Positions 13,301-26,883 of a DNA stretch of 64,000 nucleotides are shown here, in pieces (positions within the stretch are counted from its first letter, which is position 1; every line of letters starts with the position of its first letter). The notes under the pieces are model-generated. The model was not told where the DNA came from and did no database searches. It worked only from the letters and a program-made list of their open reading frames with translations. The stretch covers positions 5,372,468 through 5,436,467 of the forward strand of contig NC_065916.1 in the NCBI RefSeq assembly GCF_905147045.1, read 5' to 3'. This DNA is from Nymphalis io (Eukaryota; Arthropoda; Insecta; Lepidoptera; Nymphalidae). The position numbers and the translations under genes were made by a program.

Positions 13301-16300
13301 AAGTAATAACTCATAGGGTATGAGGGAGGTGGTGCTCTAATAATAAATAAAATAATATTAATTTATAATTAAAACAAACTAATATATAAATGTAAATATA
13401 AAATACACATATTATATATCAATAAATAAATTATATTATCAATACATATAAAATTATTTTTTCCGTTGAACATACATACATACCTACATAAATATTTTCA
13501 TAGACATAATGAGTTAAAATCTTAATACCGTTTTTTTCCATATTTTATTATGCTAACGCTCCTCCGCTCGGTAACTGTCATACGTTACGTTCCATTTTAA
13601 TAGCGCGCTGAATGTACTTTAAAAACTTGTTCAAATTGTTCTTTGTTACATATGTTTTTTTTTTAATAGATATAGCGAAGGTCAATTCCCGTTCGGACCA
13701 TTTTTTTTTTTTAATAAATATTTTTTTAATGTTTCAGAGCACGCGGGAAATACTTTTTGACAACGCACCAAAAATCGCCATATTCAATAGAATAATAAAA
13801 TTGTATTAAGTTTTTGATATATAATGCTGTCTATATATATATATGTGTGTACATAGTTTAATTTTTGTTACTAAATATAAAATTTTATATATACGCGTTT
13901 TATTAACATATAACCTAGTAAATAATATAAAAATCCTAGCCTATATCTTACTTTGGAAATAAAGCTTGCTTCATAAGGTTCAGAAACTTGGCCGTGAAAC
14001 CGTTACAGATAGAGTCGCTTTTGCATTTAGAATATTAGTGTAGACTTTCAACTCGACAACGCTTTAGTGTAACTTAGGTAATCAGTTCAACATGTGTTGC
14101 CAGTACAAAATTATTTTTTATAACTGCCAGCATAAAATATTTATTAAGTCAATAAAATAAAAATCAACCGCCAAAATATATCGCTTAGATTATTCATATC
14201 GTCACGATTGTGAATCCGTGGTACAGATTCGTATTTATTTTTAGTAAAATTAGTGTCTATCCGTTTAGACTGCGGCGGAATGTTATGAGCACCGTTATGG
14301 CCACAGCGACCATTTTCAAGTAGAACTGTTCAATGGTGGGAGGACATAGGGCGGCGCGGCCGTACCGGTACATGTGGTGGCGGTGCAGCAGCGAGCCCAG
14401 CACGAGCGCGCGCAGGTACACGGGGCGCAGCAGCCGCGCCAGCAGCGCGCCCTGCACGCCCGCCACGCACCAGCGCGCCACCTTGTCCGAGCACGACATG
14501 GTCAGCAGCCGCTCGCCCTGCACGCGGGAAGCGAGGACTCTATATTATCACTCGGTGGTAGGTACCATCCCATCACGTTCTAGCGCCGACCAGCAATACT
14601 TAATATTGTTGAGTTTCAGCTGGAAGGATGAGCGAGCCGGTGTAACGAGCTCGGAGGACCTATTCCCAAGGTTGATGGCGCATTGGAGATATTTTTTTTT
14701 TTTTTATAGAATAGGAAGGCGGACGAGCATATGGGCCACCTGATGGTAAGTGGTCACCAACGCTCTTAGACATTGGCATTGTAAGAAATGTCAACCATCG
14801 CTTACATATCCAATGCGCCACCAACCTTGGAAACTAAGATTTTATGTCCCTTGTGCCTGTAATTACACTGGCTCACTCACCCTTCAAACCGGAACACAAC
14901 AATATCAAGTATTGCTGTTTTGCGGTAGAATATCTGATGAGTGGATGGTACCTACCCAGACGAGCTTGCACAAAGCCCTGCCACCAGTATACGGGATGAT
15001 CAGTATTTCGTACTGTGGTCACCATCGCTCATAGACATTGGTCTATCAGTTGACCCATTTACCTAATTTCCCATAAACTGATGGTAAAACGTGACAATAT
15101 AGTATTTATATGTGTTTGTTTGCGACCTACATATGTTTGAGTGGGTCTCAGGTTTAGATTGGACCCGGTAGATGGCGCTACTCGGTTTAATTTTAAAAAT
15201 AAACTCTTATTTTACCACTGCGAAGTTGGGATGGGTACCTAGTATATGTTTACATAATATATAAAACTAATGGGTACCTGCAGCACGCCGTCCCACGTTT
15301 GTATGACGTTGATACAATTCTTAACCGGTATAGTTCCTTCACCCGACTCGATCTTCGTCCTCAGCTGACCGCGAGCTAATCTGCAAAGATTTCATGTAAG
15401 TTGTTATTTTTACTAATTAAAAGAGGGGGGGGGGATAGGTTTAAGGTGAATTTTCAATTTGTCGTGGAGTTTATTAATAGAATCTAATGAGCGTAAAATT
15501 AAATGTAAAGCTACAAACGTTTCGAAATGTAGATTCTACCGAGAAGAACCGGCAAGAAACTTGGAAATTAATATTTTTCTCGAAACTTACAAAGTCAATT
15601 ATATTTATATGTATATCCTACATATGTAAAATTCGACAATATATATATATTCTTTGCTTAAGCAAAGTGACTGTAGTTTGTTCGTCCACCGATCACGCAC
15701 CAAGCACTACCGACTCAGGGCTGTTACCCCCCCCCCTCAGCCCATCCACCGACTACACTACTTAACCAAATTAGAATAAACAGCAATACTTGATATTGTT
15801 GTGTTCCGGTTTGAAGGGTGAGTGAGCCAGTGTAATTACAGGCACAAGGGACATAAAATCTTAGTTCCCAAGGTTGGTGGCGCATTGGATATGTAAGCGA
15901 TGGTTGACATTTCTTACAATGCCAATGTCTAAGAGCGTTGGTGACCACTTACCATCAGGTGGCCCATATGCTCGTCCGCCTTCCTATTCTATAAAAAAAA
16001 AAAAAAAAAAGTATCCCCACCCAAACAAGCCAGCAGCTTACCGGTTGGGATGCCGATCGGGCTCCGGTTCGTGGTGCTCGTGCGGGCTGAAGATGCGTCC
16101 GTCTCCGCAGGGCGCGGTGCTCACGTACAGGTGCAGCTGCCGGTCCGGCTTCAGCTGGTAGCCGCCGCCCGGGACCGGCTCGATATCCGACTCGGGTATT
16201 GTCACCGTAGGAGCTAAATTAATACAATTATCATTTAGAAAACATATGAGAATAAATTTGCATTTATATAACACGCTTTATCGCGTGCTCGTTTCGAGCG

Positions 16301-19300
16301 AGCAGCCTTTGACTTGAGCACACGTATTCGTAGCGTCCTTGGAGTCAACAGTTTCTATCGGGTGACCACAAAAATCACAACAAACCTGTGTCCGTCATAA
16401 TACTATCAGTGTGTGTACCCATGTCAATAATATAAACGTGTGGGCATCCTACGGGTTCAACTACCTGCAAAATGAAGAAGAGAATCACGCGTTCTAACCT
16501 CTGAGCCATCTCGGCTTTCCGTTCTAACGTAAGTTTATTCACATCGCGCCTCAAGAGGTATATATATATTTTTAACTATTAATAGTTCTCAATATATCTT
16601 ACTTGACGAGTTGGCGTACATCAGCAACTGCGCGTACAGATGCCTCTGTAGACACCTTCTTGCTGCGACCTGCGAGAAATCAGAAGAAGTACAAAATAAA
16701 AATGCATGCATATGTATTAATCTATATCAATATTATAAAGCTAGAATCATAAGAAAGGAACCTCCCCTCCCGAAACACAAAATATTCACAGCTATCACAA
16801 AAGCCATGGAAACATTCAATTATCCCCTTTATTGTGCTCAAGGCTGCGTGTGCGCACGCAACTTATACGTTTAAAGTATATAAGAATATATACAAAGATT
16901 AAAGACTTATAATAATAATAAGATATTAGCAATTCTAAATGAAGTGCAAAGCCGCGTGTAAAGCGCTAGTTATGATATCAGTACCTCAGCGTGGCAGTCG
17001 TTGACGACGCGACCACGGACCGACATGTGCTCTCCGGAGACACACTTCGTGCCGGTGGTCACCGCTATCACCTGTAAAAAAAATTCCATATAAATAGAAA
17101 TACATGAAACGCCTCCTGGCTATTACAGTAAAAACAGTAACAGCTTGTTAATGTCCCACTGCTGGGCTAAGGCCTCCTCTCCTTTTTTTTAAGAAGGTTT
17201 GGAGATTATTCCATCACGCTGCTCCAATATTGGGTTGGTGGAATACACAAGTGGCACTATTTCAGTGAAATTACACACATGCAGGTTTCCTCATATATTT
17301 TCCTTCACCGTCAAGCACGAGACGAATTATAAACACAAATTGGGCACATGAAAATTTAGTGGTGCTGCCCCGGGTTTGAACCCACGATCATCGGTTAAGA
17401 TTCACGCGTTCTAACCACTGGGCAATCTCGGCTTACACGAAACATGATATATAAAAAAAAAACCGCTGAGTTTTTTTTATGATTTTTGGTAATTTTTTTT
17501 GTATATCATTCAATATTAACACCTGAACAAGGCCCGGATAGGCAGTTAGTATCACATAACGACATCTATATCATATATACATGTCGTTATGTCTGTTTGA
17601 GATTAAAATACTTAAGACAGCTTTTGATCAATGAATCTTGGGACATATACGTAATTATATGTAAATATATTGGCGCGGTACGCGGTAACTAACTGAGACT
17701 TCGAACGTCAGATGACGTCAGCGTAAGATTTCGAGCGTCAGATGACGTCAGCGTAAGATTTGTTATTTAATATGAAGTCTCGTGAGCACCTTGTCCCTCA
17801 GCATTTTTTTCACGGAGATTTTTAAGCTCATATTGAGATGTTATAACCCTTGTACCTGTAATTGCACTGGCTCACTCAACATTTTAATTGAGACACAGCA
17901 ATCTGAAGTTGTTCAGTTTGGCGGTGGAAGAACTGGTGAGTACCCATCCAAGGTCAGCTTAAAGCCGTAAAGTACTTCCTTCTGTATTCGTGTTCATAAA
18001 TATAACCATAATTGCAGTTAACAAAATACGTTTATAAATAATACTATAAGTACCGTTGACAAAAAAAAAATGAATTTTATACGGATGATAAAAAAAAAAA
18101 AATCGAACCTTAGATCCTTCTACTTTATTGTCGATGGTCATGACGATGCCGGCGAGCACCTTCCTCTTGGAATGCACGAGGTCGCCTCGCATCATCTCGT
18201 TGAATTTCTCATTAACTAATCTGAAAAACAAATGGATTACAACCATTAATAAAATATATTACTAAATTCTTATTTTAATATAAAAAATAAAAAAAAACCA
18301 ATGACAATGAAAACTAAATTTTTTTACAAAATCAATTCATTACATTATGAAACTCTGAACTTTATAGCGATAAATATGGCAATATGGCTGCTATCCGCCA
18401 TACGTAATCGGTGAAATCGAGTTAGTTAATTTAATTTTGTAGTGGTACCCACCTAGACTGGTTTATATAAACCCCCACCACCAAGAAAAGAGATATAATA
18501 AAATATGTATATTTACTTTGCGATGTGATCAGCCAGCAGTTGCGGAAGACCGTCCGAGGACACGGGCATGGTCTGCGACATATTCTTCTCGTTCATCTCG
18601 CCCAGGGCTGCCCTGGCGGCCGCCAACTTAGCTAGCTTCTTGCTTGACCCTGAAATCATTGGATGTTTTAACATTGCCATTTAATAAAAGGCCTTAAATC
18701 ACTAATAAATAAGACATATTTCTCAACAGAATATTATATCGTAACTAATATTATAAATGACAAAGTGATGGTTTGTTTGTTACGCTTTAACATCTTAACT
18801 AGTCAACCGATCATGATCAGCGGTACTGACGGGGACATATGGTACCTAAAATCTGACAGCACCCCCCTCTTCACACGCGGAAAGGAGACACGGGCGCATA
18901 CAAGTAGATGATAAAACATGATGATTTTTAGACATTAACAGTAAGTAACAGCCTGTTAATGTCCCACAGCGGGGCTAAGGCCTCCTCTTCTTTTTCGAGG
19001 AGATGGTATGGAGCTTAATCCACCACGCTGCTCCAATGCGGGTTGGTGGAATACACATGTAGCAGAATTTCAATGAAATTAGACACATGCAGGTTTCCTC
19101 ACGATTTTTTCCTTCACCGTAAAGCACAAGATGAATTATAAACACAAATAAGCACTTGAAAATTCAGTGACGCTTGCCCGGGTTTGAATCCACGAACATC
19201 GGTTTTCTAGACAGGATTTTTTAATTTGATTACAACTCACCGTAACCTTCGAACTTCTGGTCTTTTATCTGACAGACTACCTTGAACCGCATGCTATGGC

Positions 19301-22300
19301 TGAGTGTGATGGGTGCTGCAATGAAACGCAATAACATAAATAGAAACATTCACAAACATTGTATGAAAACAATAAATTAAGATACGCTTATAACGCATCT
19401 ATCTATTTGGTGGTAGGGCTTTGTGTTTGGGGTAGGTACCACTCATCAAATGCTCTACCGAAAAAACATTAATACTTAATATTGTTGTGTTTCGATTTGA
19501 AGTGTGTGTGAGTGAGCCAGTGGAATAATAATAATACCTACGGCACAAGGGACATGACATATTAGATCCTAAGGCTTGTTGGCGATGTATAGAATGGTTA
19601 ATATTTTTTTACAGCGCCAATATCCATGTGTAGTGTTGATCACTTACCATCAGGGGGCTAAATGGCACTCCCCACGTCATTTAAAAAAAACGCCCACATT
19701 CCTATTTCTTATATAAATACTCGGCCTTACTTATAAACATTTAGAACAATGCTGTCTTCTTCTATCGAATGTCAAATCAATGGTGGCAGAAAGAGCGAAA
19801 TCATTGTTGAACTAAATAGTCGCTAAAACGGGTATTATATTACTCTGAATCAGGGTCCATAAACCCTTAATAAGAGTAAGACAGTAAGGGTCCCTAGCTA
19901 GGGCGTAAAGTGGACCCGGTCGGCCGTACTTCCTTACTAGTACTTTACTATCACCGTGCAATGTAATAATACTTAAGGCAGTTAGGGCAGTTATTCGATC
20001 CGCGTCGAGCGCGGAGAGCGGTCGTGTGTTTTGGTTATTGTTGTAACAGTCCAAGTTAAATAAGAGCTTTTAAAATAAATATTTCGTCACCACCTTGCGT
20101 CATATCCAGGGGAGACCCATCGCCGAAGGAGCAGTGGAAGGTGATACCGGGGTAGGTCTCGTACAACATATTTATGGGGCTCTTGAGTACTGGGGACAGG
20201 GCCGGACCGAAGAGACCTGTAATGAAAAAAATATATATATTGTTCTGCTAACTCTACCAATGTTACGCCCAAATATATATTTTCTATTGTTCTGCTAACA
20301 CTATTGAGTTTGCGTAACATTTGGTTCGCTGGTCTAGTGCTAGCTTATAGAGTTACAGATCTCGGAGACCTGGTGTTGTTGAAGACCTGGTCGTGTTCGA
20401 AGTCATTTGGTTATTTTGACCAGAAATTAAAACTACCTATTTTTATTGCCTTTCGAGGCAGAAGAACCAACTGGTCGCATGATGATTAAGCGGTGACAGT
20501 CTGCGGTTCATGTTTTCTTTTTGTTGCCATAAGTCTACTTTTGAATCTGGTCTTTTTCATAATAAAGTCACTAGACTGCACTGTTGTGCTACCTTTGCCT
20601 GAACAAATGCAATTAGCGGGAAAAGAAAACAAAATATCACCAAACTAAAAAAAAAATATTTTTCTTTCAATAATGCCCCCTCCCTAACACCAACAATATA
20701 ATTCTGTATATTTAGTAATTATTTTATATATATATAGATTTGTTTTTTTTTTGCGTTTATGGCAACTGCCTATTTTTCCTACCTCGACAGTAATATTATT
20801 AACTTACCTGGCGGTGGGGTTGCCTTATTATCTCCGGTACCATCGGGCGGCTGTATTTTCGCTTCAATGCATTGAAACTCCGATACTGTAACCAGAAAAA
20901 AACAAATGTAACAAAAAAAATGTGTATGTTGACCTTACAATGGTTATTATTAGTACCTAGTAATATTTTTATACAAACGTCATAGCGTCAGAACGCTAAA
21001 GAAGTATTTTCATTTTTGTTGCTAACTATCTATAATAATGTCCTCAAGACCGATTTCGGCCACGGCCGCCAATCTCAAGAAATATTAGCTAACTGCGCAA
21101 GACATATTACAGTGCCCGAGAGTGTGCGCAAACACAGGTGCACTCTCTATTCCCTAACTTTCATAATCCGATGGGACGGCAATCCGACACGACCGGAAAG
21201 AGTTCAGGTACAGGACTAACGGATTTACGTGCTTTTAGGCACGGAAGTCTACAACATTTCAAACTTCCAGACTCCGGGCTGTTACTGAGAATCTTTGACA
21301 GAAAAACCCAATAACTTTTTATTGGCCCGACCTGGGAATTGAGCCCAAGACCTTCGGGTCTGCGGCCTTACATCTAGCCGCTAGACCAACTGGTATCTAT
21401 ATTAATACTATAAAGAGAAAAGTTTTGTTATTGTTGTATGTTTGTTTGTAATGGATATACTCAAATCTAATTAACCGATTTTAAAATTTATTTCACTTTC
21501 AATGTCGAGTGGCGGTTGTGACCACTTACCACCAAGAAACCCATTTACACGTCGACACACTGTAATATAAAAAACAATTCAACTTACCCGGGTACTTCGG
21601 TGGTTCGTCGCTAGTGAAATCGGGCTGCGGACCGGGATTAGGGAGTACCCTCCCAGCTCTCGCCAGCAGGGCGCTTAAACAAGTCCTCGCCGCTGACGCT
21701 CGAGCATCCCTCTTGCTGTGACCCCAACCCTCAAATGTCATATCCGCTACCTATATCAATAACCACTTATTTATTGCTGCATAAATATATACATAATATT
21801 AACCCCAAACGTCGTTACATTAACTTGAGATTAAAAGGCTTTTTAGGGATGGTAGGGCTTTATGTAGCTTGTGATGAGTCATCATTGGCTTTTCTACCTC
21901 AAAAAAGAATGTTCGCAAATTGAACCACACATTGGATAATCTTCTCCGGATTCGGACCAGCTCTTTATTTAAGATTTACATTTCCAACTTACTATTGGAT
22001 CAGTTGTTATGTTCATTCAAACTCAAAATTCTATATTTTATACGAAATAATTACACGTATTTATAGTAAAAGTGAAAATGATCGCCATTTCGGAAAAGTA
22101 ATCTTTAAAAATTCGAACCGGCGTTAGTTACAGTAAACGCACACACAGAGACACGCAAGCACACAGCCACGCACGCACACAGCCACGCACGCACGCATAC
22201 ACGCACGCACGCACTGTCATAATAATAATCGTTTATTTGCTAGAAACGTTGCAACATTATGATGACAAATGAAAGCAAGACCGTTTGACATGTTTCGTCA

Positions 22301-25300
22301 ATGGCTGACGTGCGAATACAAAAATATATATTTACCCAAACAATAAATTATAACATCAATATCGATATAAAACTTTTTATATTTTGTTAAATCGTGTAGA
22401 TATTTAAAATAAACACAAAATCCCCTATTGTAAGAAGGCATTATATTATATAATTGGACGTAAATATATATCGCAAGGTAAGGTAAGGTAGGTTTGTTAC
22501 CGCTAAACAGAAATAATTAGTAATGTTGCGTTGCGGTTTGAAGGGTGGAATGAGTTAGTACAGGCACAAGGGACATAAGATATTCGATGTAAGTGACGGT
22601 TAATATTTCTTACGTTGCCAATGGCTATGGGCGGTAGTGACCACTAAGAATCAGGTGTCCCATTTGTGCGCCTGCGCATAACTACCAGAACTTCCATGAA
22701 GAAAACGGGTACGTGTTCACTACCCGACCTGCCGACGTACCTGAACTTGAAACCATTGGAATATTCAGTATCGACATTGGATTCTTATTAATCAAATCAC
22801 AATCCGATATATAATATATATGGGTTAGAATATCGATAAAGCGACAAGATGTATTTCCATAAGCAATACAGGAATACTTTATTCTTGGACTGTTAAAATC
22901 GGATGGAAATTCGACACGACCGGCGAACGTGCGTGCACAAGACCAACTGCCTTTACGGCATACCAATATGGCTATTCCTAATACATAACTATGTCTATAT
23001 ATTAACTGGCTTCGCACGGGTAGATAAGAAAAATGTATTTTTTATAGTATTTGCATAGAGTCCGTTCTCAGTGAGCGTCTACGTCGGGGAAGGAGTAACT
23101 GTGACAAATTTCAAGTCAATCAGATGGACAGTTTAGGAGATCTCGTGATGAGTGGTACTTCGCTTGTATATGTATCAAAGTCGTGTATTCATTATATGAT
23201 AAGTGTTAAATAGTTTGTATATAAGAATGTTTTTTGTTACGTATTTTTCAGAGCGTGATTTTTGAAGTCAAGTGTTTTTTTGTTTTTATTTTTTAAATAT
23301 TACAAGGTCATAATATTTTTCTGTCAGATTTTGTTAATACATAGTTACAGTTAAGTTGATGATGAAGGAAAACATCGCGAGGAAACCTGCATGTGTCTAA
23401 TTTCACTGAAATTCTGTCACATGTGTATTCCACGAAACCGCATTGGAGCAGCGTGGTGGAATAAGCTCCAAAACCTTCATCTCAAAAAGGAAGATAAGGT
23501 CTTAGCCCAGCAGTGGGACATTCACAGGCTGTTAACTGTAACCAGTACACACTTATAATTTTACTACATATGATAAAAAAAAAAAATTTTCGTCTTTATA
23601 TCAACAGTCAAACTATTTAATAATTCAAAGAATCTTTATTCTCAAAAAAGACGAACGTCACATGAGAACAACATGACATAAAGTTAATTATTAATTAAGT
23701 TTCTTATGTCAGTACAGTAACAGCCTGTTGATGTCCCACTGCTGGGCTAAGGCCTCCTCTCCCTTTTTGAGGATAAGATTTAGAGCTTCACCACGCTGCT
23801 CCAATGCGGTTTGGTAGAATACACATGTGACATAATTTCAATGAAATTAGACACATGCAGGTTTCCTCGCGATGTTTTCCTTCATCATCAACTTAACTGT
23901 AACTATGTATTAGCAAAATCTGACAGAAAAATATTATGACCTTGTAATATTAAAAAAAAAAAAAAAAAAAAACAAAAAAACACTTGACTTCAAAAATCGC
24001 GCTCAGAAAAATACGTAACAAAAAACATTCTAACCACGACTAAACCACGCTGCTCCAATGCGGTTTGGTAGAATACACATGTGACATAATTTCAATGAAT
24101 TTAGACACATGCAGGTTTCCTCCCTATGTTTTCCTTCACCGTCAAGCAAGAGATGAATTATAATCACAAATTAAGCACATGGAAATTCAGTGGTGCTTAC
24201 CCGGGTTTGAACCCACGATTATCGGTTAAGATTCACGCGTTCTAACCACTACAGCATCTCGGCTTTTAATTTCTTATGTCATCAGTATTAATTTTCCAAA
24301 ATGTAGCTTGGAGCCGATACTTGAACTCGTTAATTGAGCTTACATTTTTTATAGTGGGTAGTAATTTCTTATTGTACTCCTTCAAACGTTATATCTTTTC
24401 GTGCATACTTAGTTTTAATTTTCGGGTAAAACTATAGTTTATTAATTTCACAATATTTAATTGCGTTACTGAATGAAATTTCATTAATTTTATCAAACAA
24501 ATGTTCGTTATAACTATTTTAGATAATTACTAAACATTATCGGGAATCCTGTTTTTAAACGTTGATACAAATGAAATCATTTGTTCGTCAACTAACAGAG
24601 AACATGTCTGTCCCTTGTTTAGAGTTCTAGAAAATTCTTATCCGTACATTCCTGGCGTGTTATTGGTTATGATAGCTTGGTCCTCTTATAGGCATCTGCA
24701 TCTTTGACAGATGATTTAAGCAGCATCTCGAAGGCACTTCCGTTCATGACTGAAGAGACCAATGCGAGAGAGGATCCGTCGGCCGCACTCCCGACAAGTG
24801 TATGCGCCCCCAGATGGGCGGGGGTTTGAATCCCGCTCATGAACGTCTAGAGCGTTTTTCTTTTAATAATTCAAACCAGGCATCGTCATGCTTTGATTGA
24901 TCTTCGTTAATAAGGCGTCGCCACTTGGCACGGTCCACAGCCAGTTCCTCCCATCGGTGGCAAGGGATGTTAAAGGCAACCATATCACGCTTAGCGCAAT
25001 CTTTATAACGGAGCATAGGCCACTTACCAGACCTTTTCGCATCCGCAACCTCTCCCAGTAGTATTTGCCTTGGAAGACGAGTCTGCTCCAATCGATGCAC
25101 GTGTCCCAGCCACTGTAACCGTTTTTTTTTTTTTGAGAATGGCCATGATGCTAGGCGGCTGTGCCTCGCCTAGAACAGACTCGTTTGTCACGCGATCCTG
25201 CCATGTGATGCCCAGAATGTTCCGATGTAGCTTGGTCGCGGCTTTTGTAATACTCCATCTCTCTCTATTCTTGAACATTCAGTTAGAGAACTTCGTATTT

Positions 25301-26826
25301 AATGAGATCTATCCATCATCTTGTGGACGTTTCGATACGAGTGGAGAACATTGATTGAAGAAATAATGAATAACAGCCTGTTAACCTTCTCCTTAAAAGG
25401 AGATGAGGCCCAGCAGTGGGATATATACAGGATGTTAAAAAATTTTTAATTTACGTTCAATTTAAATCACCTATTTTAATCTTAAACTCAATAGAAAAAT
25501 CACTACATATTATAAAATAAAGTCCCCCTAAACAATACCAAGTACTGCTGTATTGCGGTAGAATATCTGATGAGTGGGCGGTACCTACCCAGACGGGCTT
25601 GCACAAGGTCCTACCAACGAGTACTACCATTTATTTATTAACAGTATGTTTTCACCTGCCACTCTTTTTTTTTATATTTAATAACTCGTTATAATAAGAC
25701 ACACAGAACCACCGTGACGTGCACAAAGCCACCGTTTATTTGTTCGCCTATGTACTTACGGTGACAGCAACAGTGAAGCTCGGGCAGTGCGCTGGGCCCC
25801 CCTGTCTCAGCACGCAGTACGAGACCCTCACTCCAAGCTCGTTGAGAGCTGACACGGGCGACTTGCCTCCTGTTTCCACGGATTCCGCGGCCTTGGCCAA
25901 AGCCTGGCACAAAATAATTTATATATATACATACTAATATTATAAATTTGAAAGTAACTACACATTCTCGTAGCCAGGCACTAGAGATTGTATATTGTGT
26001 GAAGAAGCAAGAAGGCAGCACAACAACTTCTATACGATTTAGCCGATCGCCATTTTTTTTATATAGTATAGGACGAGCATATGGGCCACCTGAGGGTAAG
26101 TGGTCATCATGGCATTGTGAGAAACGTCAACCATCGCTTACATCGCCAATGCGCCACCAACCTTGGGAAATAAGATGTTATGTCTCTTATGCCTGTTGTT
26201 ACACTGGCTCACTCATTCTCAAACCGGAACACAACAATACCAAGTACTGTTATTTTGCGGTAGAATATCTGATGGGTGGGTGGTACCAACCCAGACGAGC
26301 TTGCACAAAGCCCCACCACCAGTCGAATAGTGTTATATTTAAAGACAAGTCTACCTTTAGTCTACCAGTCCACTGTAGTCCCGACTTTGAACCGTGACAT
26401 AAAATTTTTTTTTACCTTAACGCATCATCGTCTATCGGATTCAATCCAAAACATGCTACCCCTCTCCCCTTACACAAAAAAATGTCATCATGTCCAGCCA
26501 TTTAGGAGGAGTACAGCGACACCGTTTATTATTACCGTTTATTTATTACCGTTTGCCCGAGGTTTCACCCGAGTAGTTCTCGTTCCCGTGGGAATACGGG
26601 GACAAAAAGCCTATGTTACTCGCTGATAATGCAGTGATAGTGGTCTAGGTGTGAAAGCGTAACAGACAAACGAAGTCACATTTTCATTATAATATCAGTT
26701 AGGATATAGAAATAACAAAGTAATTTCACCTGTAAATTCCATTTGAAACCAGCATCCAGCTGGATCGATGGAGCCGACTTCTTAGCTGGAGGTTCGTCAT
26801 CTGTAAATAACAAACACATACAATAA

Positions 26827-26883
<57 letters not shown>

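Noticed and set aside
14257..14365. Continuation of Adar exon 16 to a stop as an alternative C-terminus
   Set aside because: The frame reads on after HMYR, but a GTACGG donor there joins perfectly to the conserved exon at 2395-2545. The read-through tail is unlike ADAR.
14333..14743. Two plus-strand frames of 136 and 69 codons
   Set aside because: They are antisense shadows of GC-rich Adar exon 16 running on into SINE-A.
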